Shown: one piece after another, positions 1-8,246 of the stretch
Layout of the letters: every line of letters starts with the position of its first letter
Numbering within the stretch: the stretch's first letter is position 1
DNA from: Bacillota bacterium
GTDB lineage: Bacteria; Bacillota; DTU025
Assembly: GCA_012842765.1 (NCBI GenBank)
Contig: DUWJ01000274.1
Coordinates: forward strand, 1-16,019
Direction: 5' to 3'
DNA length: 16,019 nt
Notes under the pieces: model-generated
Told to the model about the DNA's origin: nothing
The model's input: only the letters and a program-made list of their open reading frames with translations
Databases searched by the model: none
Translations under genes and position numbers: made by a program

Positions 1-1
1 T

Positions 2-611
2 CTCAGACCATTTGTGAGCGACATCTCCGGTATGTTTGTGCGTTCCTATAGAGCAGAAGTTATTGCCATTAACACGGCCAGAAGCCTTGGCCACCAGCGT
101 TTCACTGCAGCGCACGAGTACTTCCACCTCCTCTATGACGAGGGAATGCTCGGGGCTGCCTGCAAGGTTGGTGTAGTGGACCAGCCAACTTTACGAGAGG
201 CTGAGGCAGATGCTTTTGCATTATGCCAGGTGAGGGAATTGGCGCGCGCGTTGTGGCGCGCACAGGCGGCAAGCGCGGTCTTGCCATGGAGGATGTCGTC
301 TACTTGGAGCAGCATTTCGGAGTGAGTCACAAAGCAATGGTCAGACGCCTTCGGAATCTAGACCATATAAGCGCGGACCAATTCGAGCGGATGTGGAGCC
401 TGCCAATCCGTCAGGCAGCTCGAACACTAGGCTACGATATAGCCCTTTACACCCCAACGCACGAAGACAGGATCATATCATCGTACGCCGAGAAAGCGAC
501 TCGGATCTGATTTCGTTCGGCAAGTACGAGCAGTTGATGCAGCGTCACATCAGCCAAGGGGAGTCTCTCGAACTGAAAATGATTGCGGAGGGCGATATCG
601 CTGACGAGTAA
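2..611 (+). pseudogene. ImmA/IrrE-family metallopeptidase, frameshifted and cut by the left edge
   Basis: Members of this family (DUF955 zinc peptidases) cleave repressors or other regulators in mobile elements and stress or toxin-antitoxin circuits. The first frame is open from base 2 and carries the lead-in SGMFVRSYRAEV, the zinc/catalytic motif HEYFH (HExxH) at 113-127, and the downstream EAEADAF at 197-217 that supplies the third ligand. Normal proteins continue from there into a segment ending in MPGEGI. Here MPGEGI is in another frame from 223, so a few bases were lost near 220. The second frame runs to 510 and ends in SSYAEKATRI. The expected C-terminal tail (LISFGKYEQL, stop at 609-611) is in a third frame, so a second frame change lies near 490-510. 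With two breaks and the PIN remnant just downstream, this is a dead gene rather than one sequencing error. The N-terminus lies outside the window. Confidence 0.85.
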
Positions 612-642
612 TTCCAGTTGACTCAAGCCTCTAGGAAACCCA

Positions 643-902
643 GGCCGCAAGAAGCAGCGATATAATACGTTCGCTTTCGTGGCGGCACGGTCGCAAGCAA
701 CAACCTGAGAGATGTTAGGGAATACTGTGAGGAGCATCATATGGGGCTCATTGAAACGGCAGACATCATGTGCCATGCGGTAGCTCAAGGGCTCATGTCG
801 ATTTCAGACGGTGAGAATCTTTGGAAGAGAATGAAGGCTCGCCGTCGCAGACTCCCGGATGGGGACTTCGCCGATGTGTTCAGGCGTGTCCAGGATTCTT
901 GA
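643..902 (+). pseudogene. C-terminal remnant of a PIN-domain (toxin-like) protein
   Basis: An open frame without a start runs from 666 to the stop at 900-902. It reads GGTVASNNLRDVREYC, then ETADIMCHAVAQGL, then KRRR-like basic residues and LPDGDF. This matches my memory of the second half of PIN/DUF3368-like proteins, where the (A)SNNLRD segment carries a metal-binding Asp and is followed by a TxDI-type helix and a basic LP.xxF tail. In another frame, 643-663 gives a G-x-x-E-A-A-I like string, the usual GxGEAxAI segment of PIN domains, so the break is probably near 661-668. The N-terminal half with the first catalytic Asp is missing. PIN domains are RNases. A PIN protein directly after an ImmA/IrrE peptidase is a recurrent toxin-antitoxin-like pair, and here both are decayed. 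Family assignment is by pattern only. Confidence 0.6.
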
Positions 903-1031
903 ACGATGTATAGTTGACCCCGATAGGGCTCGGTTATGATCAAAACCGGTGAAGCGGTGTCAAGAGATGGGAAATGAGCTGCCATGAGACTGGCGATTGT
1001 GAGATAAGCCTGGGCAACCCGGCGCGATTAA

Positions 1032-1202
1032 CCACTTTGTGACTATTTCCTCAAGGCTGATGGCACCGATGTAGGCGACGAGGGAGCGGTCTCCTGGGCT
1101 AATAATCTATCCGATGAAGAATTGGAGACTGTCGTGTGGGCAAGAGGACTCGTTTCCGACATGGCGGTACTCGACAATTTACTCAGGGGGGCGGGGCATT
1201 GA
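1032..1202 (+). pseudogene. Short unrecognised coding remnant
   Basis: A frame open from the stop at 1029-1031 to the stop at 1200-1202 gives about 56 acidic residues, including DGTDVGDEGAVSWANNLSDE and ETVVWARGLVSDMAVLDNLL. It has protein-like composition (amphipathic helix at the end) but no start codon with a ribosome binding site and no domain I recognise. The same frame stays open after the stop, to 1326-1328, and reads IAHVIEAKFQLAPGVHPQHD. It may be the tail of a gene destroyed together with the peptidase and PIN genes upstream. It could also be chance. Confidence 0.3.
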
Positions 1203-1236
1203 CGTTGCGAGCTACCGATTGCACATGTGATTGAAG

Positions 1237-1390
1237 CTAAATTCCAACTGGCACCTGGAGTTCACCCTCAACATGATGCAGTAGAAGACGAGCTTCTCTG
1301 GGCGTGGCCTCTAGACCCGTCGCGCTGAGCTGCAAGATGTAGACGCCATAGCCCATGATGCCAATAAGAGCCAGTCCAAGTTGCTTGCAT
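1237..1390 (-). pseudogene. Possible remnant of a small single-pass membrane protein
   Basis: On the minus strand an ATG (1390-1388) preceded by AAGG is followed, after one extra base, by a frame reading KQLGLALIGIMGYGVYILQL and then a short soluble tail, with a stop at 1239-1237. The stretch LGLALIGIMGYGVYIL would make a good transmembrane helix. Without the extra C after the ATG it would begin M-K-Q-L-G-L, a normal membrane-protein start, so I read it as frameshifted right after the start. It lies directly downstream of the TPR/cold-shock gene on the same strand. It overlaps the plus-strand remnant frame, so one of the two is a shadow. Weak evidence. Confidence 0.2.
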
Positions 1391-1405
1391 ATGAACCTTC
1401 ATCCG

Positions 1406-2746
1406 TCAGGCCAGCTGTATATCCAAAGCCTCCATGGAGTCGCAGCGTTTCCTGGCATCGTAGGACTCCTCAATGAAATAGGCGACTCGGATGCCAGGTT
1501 GAAGTTCATGCTTGGGCCCCTTGAAGGCCTGTCTATTGAAGTAGTAGTTGTTGCCATCATCGTCCCTGATGAACCCGGCTCCAGATGGTAGCAGGTTTGC
1601 CACTGTGCCTGTCCCGCGGGGGCTGAGGTTTAGTCTGACGCTCTGCCAATATCTCTCAAGCTCCGGCTTGAGGTCATGGAAGCTATCGATGTCATTATCG
1701 GTAATCCCAAGGCTACTACAGACACTGTCGAGCTTTGTGTTGGTGCCCCAACCCATCCGTTTCCGTTCTCCCGCGGCATAGGCAGCATGCTTTTTCGCCA
1801 TATCATCTTCGTTGCACGCTATGAGGACCTGAGCGATTGTGAGAAAAACCTCCCATCTTTTGCTCATGTCGGTGGAATTGTCTATAGCAACTGCTTCTAC
1901 TCCACACCGAAGCGCGGAATCCAGATCCCCCTTGCCCAAATATGCCTTGGCCAGAACATGCCTGATAAACCACTCTTTCTTCTGGCGAAGGACCAAACGG
2001 AGAATCTCGATCGCTTCATCATGCCGGCCAAGTTCAACAAGGCACACACCTTTTCGGTATTTCATCCAGATATCGAAAGTTGGATGAATCTCGGGAAAGG
2101 CTGTGAGTGCTTCATCGCAGAGGCATAATGCCTCCTCGTGGCGTGCAAGGGATTGCAGAGCCTTCACACTAGCGTTGTAGTAACGTTCTCTGTCTGACGG
2201 CGTTCTGATTTGTTTGCCATCATTTCCAGTCAAATAGCTCGCATTGGTCTCAAGCTCGCGGGGGTCGAGCCTGCCGGTCCATTCCAAAACCTGCTGGGCT
2301 GCGCTACTAGTGGCCCTTGGGCCAAGATAGTTCGTCACCTTAAAGCACGTGAGGATGTATGGAGACATGCGCGAATTCCATTGGCCTTCCGTAAGACGGA
2401 CTATTTCATTTGCTGCCCCAAAAAACTCCTGCGGATTATCGGCGATTTCCTCGCGCTCCTTCTTGGCGTAGAGGTAATAGAGGCACCACGCGTGCACGTT
2501 TCGTATGGGGCCAAATTCCGGCCATTCCTGTTCTACCTCGTGGCATACAGCCAGGCTCTGCTCATAGTGGCCGACATGCTTAAGGCAGAATGCAAAGCCC
2601 CACCCGTCCCATTCGTTCGCATTGCCTCTGTGTTGCTCCCAGATGACGCTGTAGAATGGCAAGGCCTCTTCGATGCGGCGCCCTTTGCGCAGCTCCTGTG
2701 CTTTGCGCCGCAGTTCGCGCAGATCCGCTTGCGTCGACTCTGTCAT
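1406..2746 (-). CDS. TPR protein with C-terminal cold-shock-like domain
   Basis: The 446-residue product has no signal peptide and should be cytoplasmic. Residues about 10-330 form repeated helix pairs of TPR type: one near the N-terminus (RKGRRIEEALPFYSVIWEQH), a further one ending in HYEQSLAVCHEVEQEWP, then RHEEALCLCDEALTAFP, RHDEAIEILRLVL and KGDLDSALRCGVEAV. TPR arrays bind partner proteins. Residues 376-446 look like a cold-shock/S1-type OB fold: G-T-V-A-N-L-L, then the RNP1-like AGFIRDDD (390-397), the RNP2-like YYFNRQAF (401-408), and a final strand PGIRVAYFIEE. Such domains bind single-stranded RNA or DNA. The gene is third in the leftward operon, 63 bases after the 279-residue gene, with its own good ribosome binding site. 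The inferred role is an adaptor that links a protein partner to RNA or ssDNA. The TPR call is firm and the cold-shock call likely. Confidence 0.85.
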   Translation of the reverse strand: MTESTQADLRELRRKAQELRKGRRIEEALPFYSVIWEQHRGNANEWDGWGFAFCLKHVGHYEQSLAVCHEVEQEWPEFGPIRNVHAWCLYYLYAKKEREEIADNPQEFFGAANEIVRLTEGQWNSRMSPYILTCFKVTNYLGPRATSSAAQQVLEWTGRLDPRELETNASYLTGNDGKQIRTPSDRERYYNASVKALQSLARHEEALCLCDEALTAFPEIHPTFDIWMKYRKGVCLVELGRHDEAIEILRLVLRQKKEWFIRHVLAKAYLGKGDLDSALRCGVEAVAIDNSTDMSKRWEVFLTIAQVLIACNEDDMAKKHAAYAAGERKRMGWGTNTKLDSVCSSLGITDNDIDSFHDLKPELERYWQSVRLNLSPRGTGTVANLLPSGAGFIRDDDGNNYYFNRQAFKGPKHELQPGIRVAYFIEESYDARKRCDSMEALDIQLA

Positions 2747-2754
2747 TCTCCATA

Positions 2755-2759
2755 CCTCC
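2755..2759 (-). promoter_or_regulatory. Ribosome binding site for the TPR/cold-shock gene
   Basis: On the minus strand GGAGG stands 8 bases before the ATG at 2746. This is a consensus site and fixes the start. It suggests the third gene is translated independently of the two coupled genes upstream. Confidence 0.8.
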
Positions 2760-2809
2760 GATCAATTATGGGCTCTGCTGCAAAAGCGTCACTTGTCTGT
2801 CGCTAGCTC

Positions 2810-3649
2810 TTAAATGGCGGCCATAGCCTTGTAGTTCCGCTCCAATTCCGCAAAGTCATAACGCACCTCGTCAAGTTCGGGAAAGGCAAGTCCGCGCGCA
2901 TGAGCTTCGTCCTTTAAGGCTATAGCCAGATCTATGAAATCGAAGTCGCACTTGGCATACTTCTGTAGCGTCTTGTAGTACACATCTGCCCGCCTCATGG
3001 CGGCCTCTGCAGATTGAGACGGGGAAGCACTGGATGATTCGCCGCCTAGTAGACTTGTGCGAATGGGTGCCCACAATTTGCCGATGCGGGCTGCGTCTTC
3101 ACTGTTTGCGGGAGGAGTAGTGAACCTCAGCTCAAGTTGGTGCTTCGCTGTGTTGTAAATGTCGATTCTTGCTGGGACTCCCTGATTGAATAGGAGGTTC
3201 AGCCTTACATAGTGGTTGTAGATCCCGGCAAACTCCGCTTGGATGCCCGACTTCGCTAGGGCTTTCAGAAGAAGGTCGGCTGCGGTCCTGGCCTGCTCTA
3301 TTCTCGTGTGGTTGGTGGCTGGCGTATCTTGCATGATCGGCCCAGGTTGCCGGGGTTGCCTTGAGCCTCCAGCCAAGCGGCAGCCTGTCGCAGCGCAGAT
3401 CTCACAGAGAGTGCTTGCTGCGACATCATCGCGAATCGCCGCGAGATTGGCTGTGTATACAGCCCTATTGGGAGAGTAGGCCAGAAGAATATCGCCGATG
3501 TAATGCTTCCCCTGCGTCACTCTGAGCCTAGCCTGGTAATCGCGGAATCCGTAGGGATCAGTTTTGGCCAGAAGTTCGGGGCTCGTCTCCCCAATGGTTT
3601 TCTCCAGCTCCTGGTATTTCACTGCCAGCTCTTCTTTGCATTTGGTCAT
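2810..3649 (-). CDS. Unrecognised 279-residue protein coupled to the helicase
   Basis: I do not recognise this family. The start is fixed by an ATGA overlap with the helicase stop (3649-3646), so the two are probably translationally coupled and made in step. Residues 1-80 are charged and mostly helical. Residues 82-90 contain three cysteines (CEICAATGC), a possible partial metal site. Residues 91-112 are a Gly/Pro/Gln-rich linker. Residues 115-178 look like an alpha-beta unit: a helix (ARTAADLLLKAL), then HYVRLNLLF, ARIDIYNTAK and LELRF. That pattern recalls the TBP-like N-terminal domain of RNase HIII and similar nucleic-acid-binding folds, but this is a weak resemblance. Residues 200-215 are Ser-rich and the tail is helical. 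There is no signal peptide or membrane segment. A helicase subunit or nucleic-acid-binding accessory factor is the best guess. Confidence 0.75.
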   Translation of the reverse strand: MTKCKEELAVKYQELEKTIGETSPELLAKTDPYGFRDYQARLRVTQGKHYIGDILLAYSPNRAVYTANLAAIRDDVAASTLCEICAATGCRLAGGSRQPRQPGPIMQDTPATNHTRIEQARTAADLLLKALAKSGIQAEFAGIYNHYVRLNLLFNQGVPARIDIYNTAKHQLELRFTTPPANSEDAARIGKLWAPIRTSLLGGESSSASPSQSAEAAMRRADVYYKTLQKYAKCDFDFIDLAIALKDEAHARGLAFPELDEVRYDFAELERNYKAMAAI

Positions 3650-6600
3650 GGCCTGTCCACCGCCTCCACATTCTTGAACATGCTGAGTGTCACGAGCAGG
3701 TCAGCCAGAGCTTCCTTCCCCTCGTCAACAGTGCCCTGTTGGAGAAGCGCATTCCGAATGTAACTTGCGCGGGTGATGATCCGGACGCATTCTATGCCCG
3801 AGTGGAAGCGCTCCAGTAAAACCTCGTTCATGGCCGCAAAGATCTCCGTATTCTGGTCATGGATGAAACGATGAACCTGGACATCCCCATTGCAGCCCAG
3901 CTCGACTTGGTCTCCCCTGATCGTCACTTCGAGTGTGATGTCGGGGACAGACTTTTCGTCCACTGGGGCAAGGCAGGGGCGGAACTTGCCTTCACCTAGG
4001 AGATATGCAAGAAACATCATTGCTGAACTCGCATTTATCTGGCTTGCCCATGGACGAGATTCATAGCCCCTAAGGCACCTGTGGCAACCTTGCCTGTCGC
4101 AGTCGCAGCTTGCCACAATCTCATAGGCTTCCGCAAAAAGCTCCATCGAATCGAGATCCGCATAGATATCCTCGAGTCGCAGACAGTTGTTGCCGGTTGC
4201 ATCGTATAGCGCCACGTATACAACTCTGTTAGAGCCCGGCAAGGGCGAATCGGAACTTGGGACGAAGTCGGCATCTATCATCATGCCGATTTCAGAATCA
4301 TCCAGCTTGTACATGCTCTTGATCCCTCTGAGGATGGCGAGGGAGGTGCTTATGTAAAGCGATGCGTCGCCGCATACATCCCGCTCAAAACCGAAAACGA
4401 GCGTTTCCCGTTCCATCGGATACTCGATGATGAAATGCCGTTCTGTCGATTGATCGAGGAAACCTGTACCTTTTCTTCGATCGGGGCTGATCGGGCCCCT
4501 GTTTGCGATGGCGAGCTGGGCATGGCGTGAATATCCGGCCCATAGCACGGCTCTGTAATTGCGCCCCGTATCTATTCGGTCGAGTTTGCATACGATATCT
4601 TGCCTGAGAAGGCGTGGACGCTTCTCCGCAAAGAGCTCGTCTTTTTGCGCGGCGAAGGCGCGATAGACGCGGGACTCGTCGAAAGCAAGCCCCTCTGCCT
4701 GGCGGGATTCATATTCCCCGGACGCAAGGATTATGAAGACGTCTCCTGCCATGTGAACCTGTTGGCCCGGCACGAATATGTAGGCTGCTAATTCTGGGTC
4801 GCGTGAGGATATGATGATTTCATCGGTGAACGTGTGCGCCCCTATCTCTTTTGCACGCCGGAGACCCTCTTCATCGCAGACAAGCACTTGGTCGTCCCTG
4901 AAAGCAAAGTCAGGCATTAGGTTCGTCTGATTGTAAAGGAACTGCTCGAAGGAGCCCACCCGAGAAGCGGCGGGTTCCTTCAATGCTTTGATCGCATTTG
5001 AACACAGCTTGTTCCCGAGGTATTGGCCTATATCCATCGGGACATCGATGACGTTTCTTATCTCCTCTGCGAACCTCTCCGGCTCTTCAGCAATTTCTGC
5101 AATCCTCTGCCGGAAGCCCGCTTCATCCGAGACATGTCCTGCAAGCGCCATGGCGTTTGCATGCTCGACAGCGACTTTGAGGTTTTTGGCATTGAATGCC
5201 GGCGGTGAAACCACACCATCTATCATTCTGTGGGGATCATGGTAATAGACCATGTCGTTGGGGTTCTGTTCCGAACAGATTGTGACGATCAGCGAGTGCC
5301 CGCCACCTTGGCCCCGTCCTGCCCTGCCCGCCCTTTGGGCGTAATTCGCCGGTGTAGGGGGCACACCCATGAGCAGGATGGCTTGAAGCTTCCCAATGTC
5401 GATGCCCAATTCCAGCGTGGGCGTAGCCACTACCATGCTTATCTTGCCTGCTGCGAAATCTCTTTCGGTGTCAACACGGTCTACCCGCCTGATTTCAGCG
5501 CTGTGAGGCCTTACCCGGTCTGCAAGCTCTTGCCAAACCTCATGGATTGACGCAAATTCAGACGGTCCTAGGTCGAATTTGAGCTGTTTGGGGGATATGT
5601 AGAAATACTGTTTGCCATCGGGTGTGATCCGTTCGAGAAGCGGCCCGCGGCTGACAAGATCTTTAACTATCGACTTCACCTTCGCCTCTCCGGTTCTGGC
5701 TACCATCTTCAGATGTTTGCAGTTGGGGTTGGTCGACAGCGCTCTGCCGGGGTAGTCACGTAATCCAGAGCGTTGCCCCTCGAAATGGATGCCCAAAAGC
5801 GATGTGGCCTGGTGGAGCGAGTATCTTATCGCCCGACCCTCGAGGTCTGCTGGCAGACGCGGAGCTTGCTTGAGTATGGCGCGTTCCTCCACAAAGACTG
5901 ACAATACGTCGAGTTCATCCTGCTTAAACTGGTCAGCATCGACAATCTGCATGAACTCGCGCTTTGGCCCAATGTTGCGCGAAGGAATTGATATGAAGCG
6001 GGCAAACCAGACATCGAATTCCTGTGCAAGATTGCGTTCAGGCTCGGACATCCCGCTGGCGAACTCGGCCAATTCCTCTTGAAGGCCGAGGTGAGCTTCT
6101 TCGATATTGGATGGGTTGTGTTGAAGGCAGTATATCCTCAGCATTTCCTCAAAAAGGGCTGAGGCGAACTCATCGTCAAGGATTCGAGATTGTCTGGTGG
6201 CTTGCTCACGGCTGTCAACGAAGGCAAGCAGCTTTCTTCTGGGCCTAGTGGTATCCAGCATGGAACGGGCTATGCAATGCGTGTATTGATAGTCGGCAAA
6301 CTTTGGCGACATCAAAACCCCAAGCGCCTCTATTGCCTCGTCACCGTCTACGCGGAGACGTTCTATAGATAACGGCCCGTTCTCATCGTAAGCAAACTCA
6401 ATTGACCCGTAACCGCCGATCTGCGCTATGGAGACCCTGAAGGTTTCTGTGCAACCTCTGCCTTCCGCCGGCGCATCGTATCCGACAAGAACATATACTT
6501 GCAATCCTCGACTGCCCTCATCCGCTTCGAGGTGAGGAAGCAGGCGGCTGCTTTCAAGCCTGGCGATGCATTTTGCTGTATCTTTGCCATACACGAAGAA

Positions 6601-8058
6601 CAGGGGGGCGCCACATTTGGTGCAGCTTTCCGATTGCCCGGCGTGATACTTCCCACACCTGATGCATCTTCTGAGCAGGCCTTGGATTTCGTGCATGAAG
6701 AGGTGGACTCTGAAGTCGAGCACAGGATCGGGACGGTTGTGCGGATTTGGATACGCTCTTGCAATGCTCGAGTCTATGAAAGATGCAGCAGCCAGAGATC
6801 CCCGCAGAATCTCTTCCGGGCTGCCTGCTCCGGATATAGCGTCACTTACGGCGCCTGACAACTCCTCCATGGACTTCGACCCTTTGCGCAACGACTCTGC
6901 GATCGCTTGCATGCACGGGCTCGAAAGAAGGAGCGCGCGTGGGCCATCCGGTGCCAAAAGCCGATCAGGATCGGCGAGATCTTCGCGGGTGAAAGAGGTG
7001 CCAAGTAAGGAGTTGAGGTTGGCTAGCGCGGCGCCGGGAGAGTCCATTGAAGCCACATTGTATCTGAAAACCTTGCACGCGTTCGTGGTTGCGGATTGCA
7101 AGTTTGCCTGTGGCGGGTTTTCTGGACGGCCTGACTTGGCAGCCGGACGCACAAGGTCGTATTCGTCTGGCGCTACGTCCAACAGCGGACAGATGAACCT
7201 GTTCACAGCTTCGCCCGAGTTTCTTGAATCCAATGTGGCACTGCAACATATCTGCACGACGGGATTGGGAACGGCGTTCTTCAAGCGCCTGAGGAGAAAT
7301 CGAAGGTGAGTCGCGCGATTGCCCTTATAGCTATGGACTTCATCTAGCACGACAAAATGCAGATGATGGCAGCATTCTGTGAAAAGCCAGCGCTCCTGCG
7401 AGCGAGTGAGCATCCTGTCGAGCATCACGTGGTTGGTGACCAAAATATCGGGCGGTTCTGCCAGCATCTCGGATCTGTAAGCCAGATGGAAACGGCTCTC
7501 TCTTTCTACCGTTGCTTCCGATTCGTCGCGGGGAGTATCGCCGGTGTATACACCGTATGTTATCTCGGCTGCCGAGGCGCATTCGCCTATCCGCCGGAGC
7601 TGGTCGGCGGCCAGCGCATTTGTGGGATATACGATGACAGCCTTTATCCCTTTTTCTCGTTCGCGAAGACAGTAGTCGATTATGGGGATGAGGAAGGACT
7701 CGGTCTTGCCGCTTCCCGTTCCGGTGGCGATCACAGTATGCCGGCAGGACGAAATGCTTCGGACAGCTTCCTCCTGATGCGCGTACAGCCGCTTTATTTT
7801 GGGGAATGGACCAGGAAGATTCTTGCTGAGGCCTATGGCTGCGCACAATTGGCCAAAGGGCAGTGCGCTCATCTCATATCGCGGGTTTGCCGAAAGAAAA
7901 AGGCGGCCGCTGAGCTCGAGAGATTCCATTATCCACTTGACATCTGAATCCCTCGACACCCCGGTCTTTAGAGCGTGTCTCGCCAGGTTGGCATAGGCAT
8001 CGCTTACATGCTTTGCAGCCGCGATCGGGTCATACAAGCCGCCGCCATCACGTTGCAT
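3646..8058 (-). CDS. Large SF2 DEAD/DEAH helicase with C-terminal DUF1998/MrfA-like cysteine module
   Basis: The 1470-residue product is an ATP-driven nucleic-acid motor. In order it shows AHQEEAV (Q-motif region, near 94), motif I ATGTGSGKTE (111-120), motif Ia VYPTNALA (near 144), motif II DEVH (239-242), motif III SAT (273-275), ATPTLELGIDIG (878-889, motif V region) and QRAGRAGR (908-915, motif VI). Between motifs III and V lies an unusually long segment of about 600 residues that includes a zinc-ribbon-like CxxC-x10-CxxC (C465, C468, C479, C482). Near the C-terminus CDCDRQGCHRC (1318-1328) followed by LRGYESR matches the four-cysteine module of DUF1998/MrfA-type helicases. Known relatives act in DNA repair (MrfA, Hrq1-like) and phage defence (DISARM, Druantia). 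It is about twice the length of MrfA as I remember it. I chose ATG 8058; a GTG at 8076 would add six residues read from a G-run. It is first in the leftward operon. Confidence 0.93.
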   Translation of the reverse strand: MQRDGGGLYDPIAAAKHVSDAYANLARHALKTGVSRDSDVKWIMESLELSGRLFLSANPRYEMSALPFGQLCAAIGLSKNLPGPFPKIKRLYAHQEEAVRSISSCRHTVIATGTGSGKTESFLIPIIDYCLREREKGIKAVIVYPTNALAADQLRRIGECASAAEITYGVYTGDTPRDESEATVERESRFHLAYRSEMLAEPPDILVTNHVMLDRMLTRSQERWLFTECCHHLHFVVLDEVHSYKGNRATHLRFLLRRLKNAVPNPVVQICCSATLDSRNSGEAVNRFICPLLDVAPDEYDLVRPAAKSGRPENPPQANLQSATTNACKVFRYNVASMDSPGAALANLNSLLGTSFTREDLADPDRLLAPDGPRALLLSSPCMQAIAESLRKGSKSMEELSGAVSDAISGAGSPEEILRGSLAAASFIDSSIARAYPNPHNRPDPVLDFRVHLFMHEIQGLLRRCIRCGKYHAGQSESCTKCGAPLFFVYGKDTAKCIARLESSRLLPHLEADEGSRGLQVYVLVGYDAPAEGRGCTETFRVSIAQIGGYGSIEFAYDENGPLSIERLRVDGDEAIEALGVLMSPKFADYQYTHCIARSMLDTTRPRRKLLAFVDSREQATRQSRILDDEFASALFEEMLRIYCLQHNPSNIEEAHLGLQEELAEFASGMSEPERNLAQEFDVWFARFISIPSRNIGPKREFMQIVDADQFKQDELDVLSVFVEERAILKQAPRLPADLEGRAIRYSLHQATSLLGIHFEGQRSGLRDYPGRALSTNPNCKHLKMVARTGEAKVKSIVKDLVSRGPLLERITPDGKQYFYISPKQLKFDLGPSEFASIHEVWQELADRVRPHSAEIRRVDRVDTERDFAAGKISMVVATPTLELGIDIGKLQAILLMGVPPTPANYAQRAGRAGRGQGGGHSLIVTICSEQNPNDMVYYHDPHRMIDGVVSPPAFNAKNLKVAVEHANAMALAGHVSDEAGFRQRIAEIAEEPERFAEEIRNVIDVPMDIGQYLGNKLCSNAIKALKEPAASRVGSFEQFLYNQTNLMPDFAFRDDQVLVCDEEGLRRAKEIGAHTFTDEIIISSRDPELAAYIFVPGQQVHMAGDVFIILASGEYESRQAEGLAFDESRVYRAFAAQKDELFAEKRPRLLRQDIVCKLDRIDTGRNYRAVLWAGYSRHAQLAIANRGPISPDRRKGTGFLDQSTERHFIIEYPMERETLVFGFERDVCGDASLYISTSLAILRGIKSMYKLDDSEIGMMIDADFVPSSDSPLPGSNRVVYVALYDATGNNCLRLEDIYADLDSMELFAEAYEIVASCDCDRQGCHRCLRGYESRPWASQINASSAMMFLAYLLGEGKFRPCLAPVDEKSVPDITLEVTIRGDQVELGCNGDVQVHRFIHDQNTEIFAAMNEVLLERFHSGIECVRIITRASYIRNALLQQGTVDEGKEALADLLVTLSMFKNVEAVDRP

Positions 8059-8066
8059 ATAGCCTG

Positions 8067-8074
8067 CCCCCCCC
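8067..8074 (-). repeat. Run of eight G just upstream of the helicase start
   Basis: On the minus strand eight consecutive G stand 8 bases before the ATG at 8058, in the position where the ribosome binding site should be. If the GTG at 8076 is the true start, the run lies inside the coding region. Homopolymer G/C runs of this length can slip during replication, which here would change either binding-site spacing or reading frame. Confidence 0.6.
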
Positions 8075-8246
8075 ACTGAAGAAGTATGAGGGTTTAGAAC
8101 CTAATCATGATATTCGCACCAAATAGATGAATACCCTTCTAGATTCGTCCATACCATTTGCGAGAATTGCATGAAATTTGTAGGCACAAGGGCCGGAAAA
8201 GGCGTTACGCAATGTGCAGTCGATCGATTTTCACTATATTTGAAAA

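Larger units (their letters stand above)
903..1405. other. Gene-poor decayed stretch between the PIN remnant and the minus-strand operon
   Basis: Apart from the two weak remnants described separately, I see no intact gene here and no clear transcription terminator for the leftward operon that ends at 1406. A TTGACC (914-919) and a TATGAT (935-940) resemble promoter hexamers, but they are only 15 bases apart. The decay suggests this is the boundary of the intact five-gene block. Confidence 0.5.

Noticed and set aside
914..940. TTGACC ... TATGAT promoter-like pair.
   Set aside because: The spacing is only 15 bases and no intact gene follows.
993..1844. The 12-base string GCGATTGTGAGA at 993-1004 and again at 1833-1844.
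   Set aside because: Several 12-base matches are expected by chance in a window of this size, and the second copy is inside a coding region.
2210..2806. Open frame of 198 residues on the plus strand opposite the TPR gene.
   Set aside because: The minus-strand gene has TPR repeats and a consensus ribosome binding site. This frame is its shadow.
6662..7309. Open frame of 215 residues on the plus strand inside the helicase.
   Set aside because: It is antisense to the helicase coding region, has no ribosome binding site of note, and its sequence shows no protein-like pattern.
3646..8058. Assigning the locus to DISARM or Druantia because of the DUF1998 helicase.
   Set aside because: The DISARM methylases and PLD protein and the other Druantia subunits are not in the window, and the partner proteins present are different. 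The helicase family alone is shared by many systems.
3646..8058. Calling the helicase MrfA, a DNA-repair enzyme.
   Set aside because: It shares the cysteine module, but it is about twice the length, carries a large insert and sits in an operon with unrelated accessory genes.
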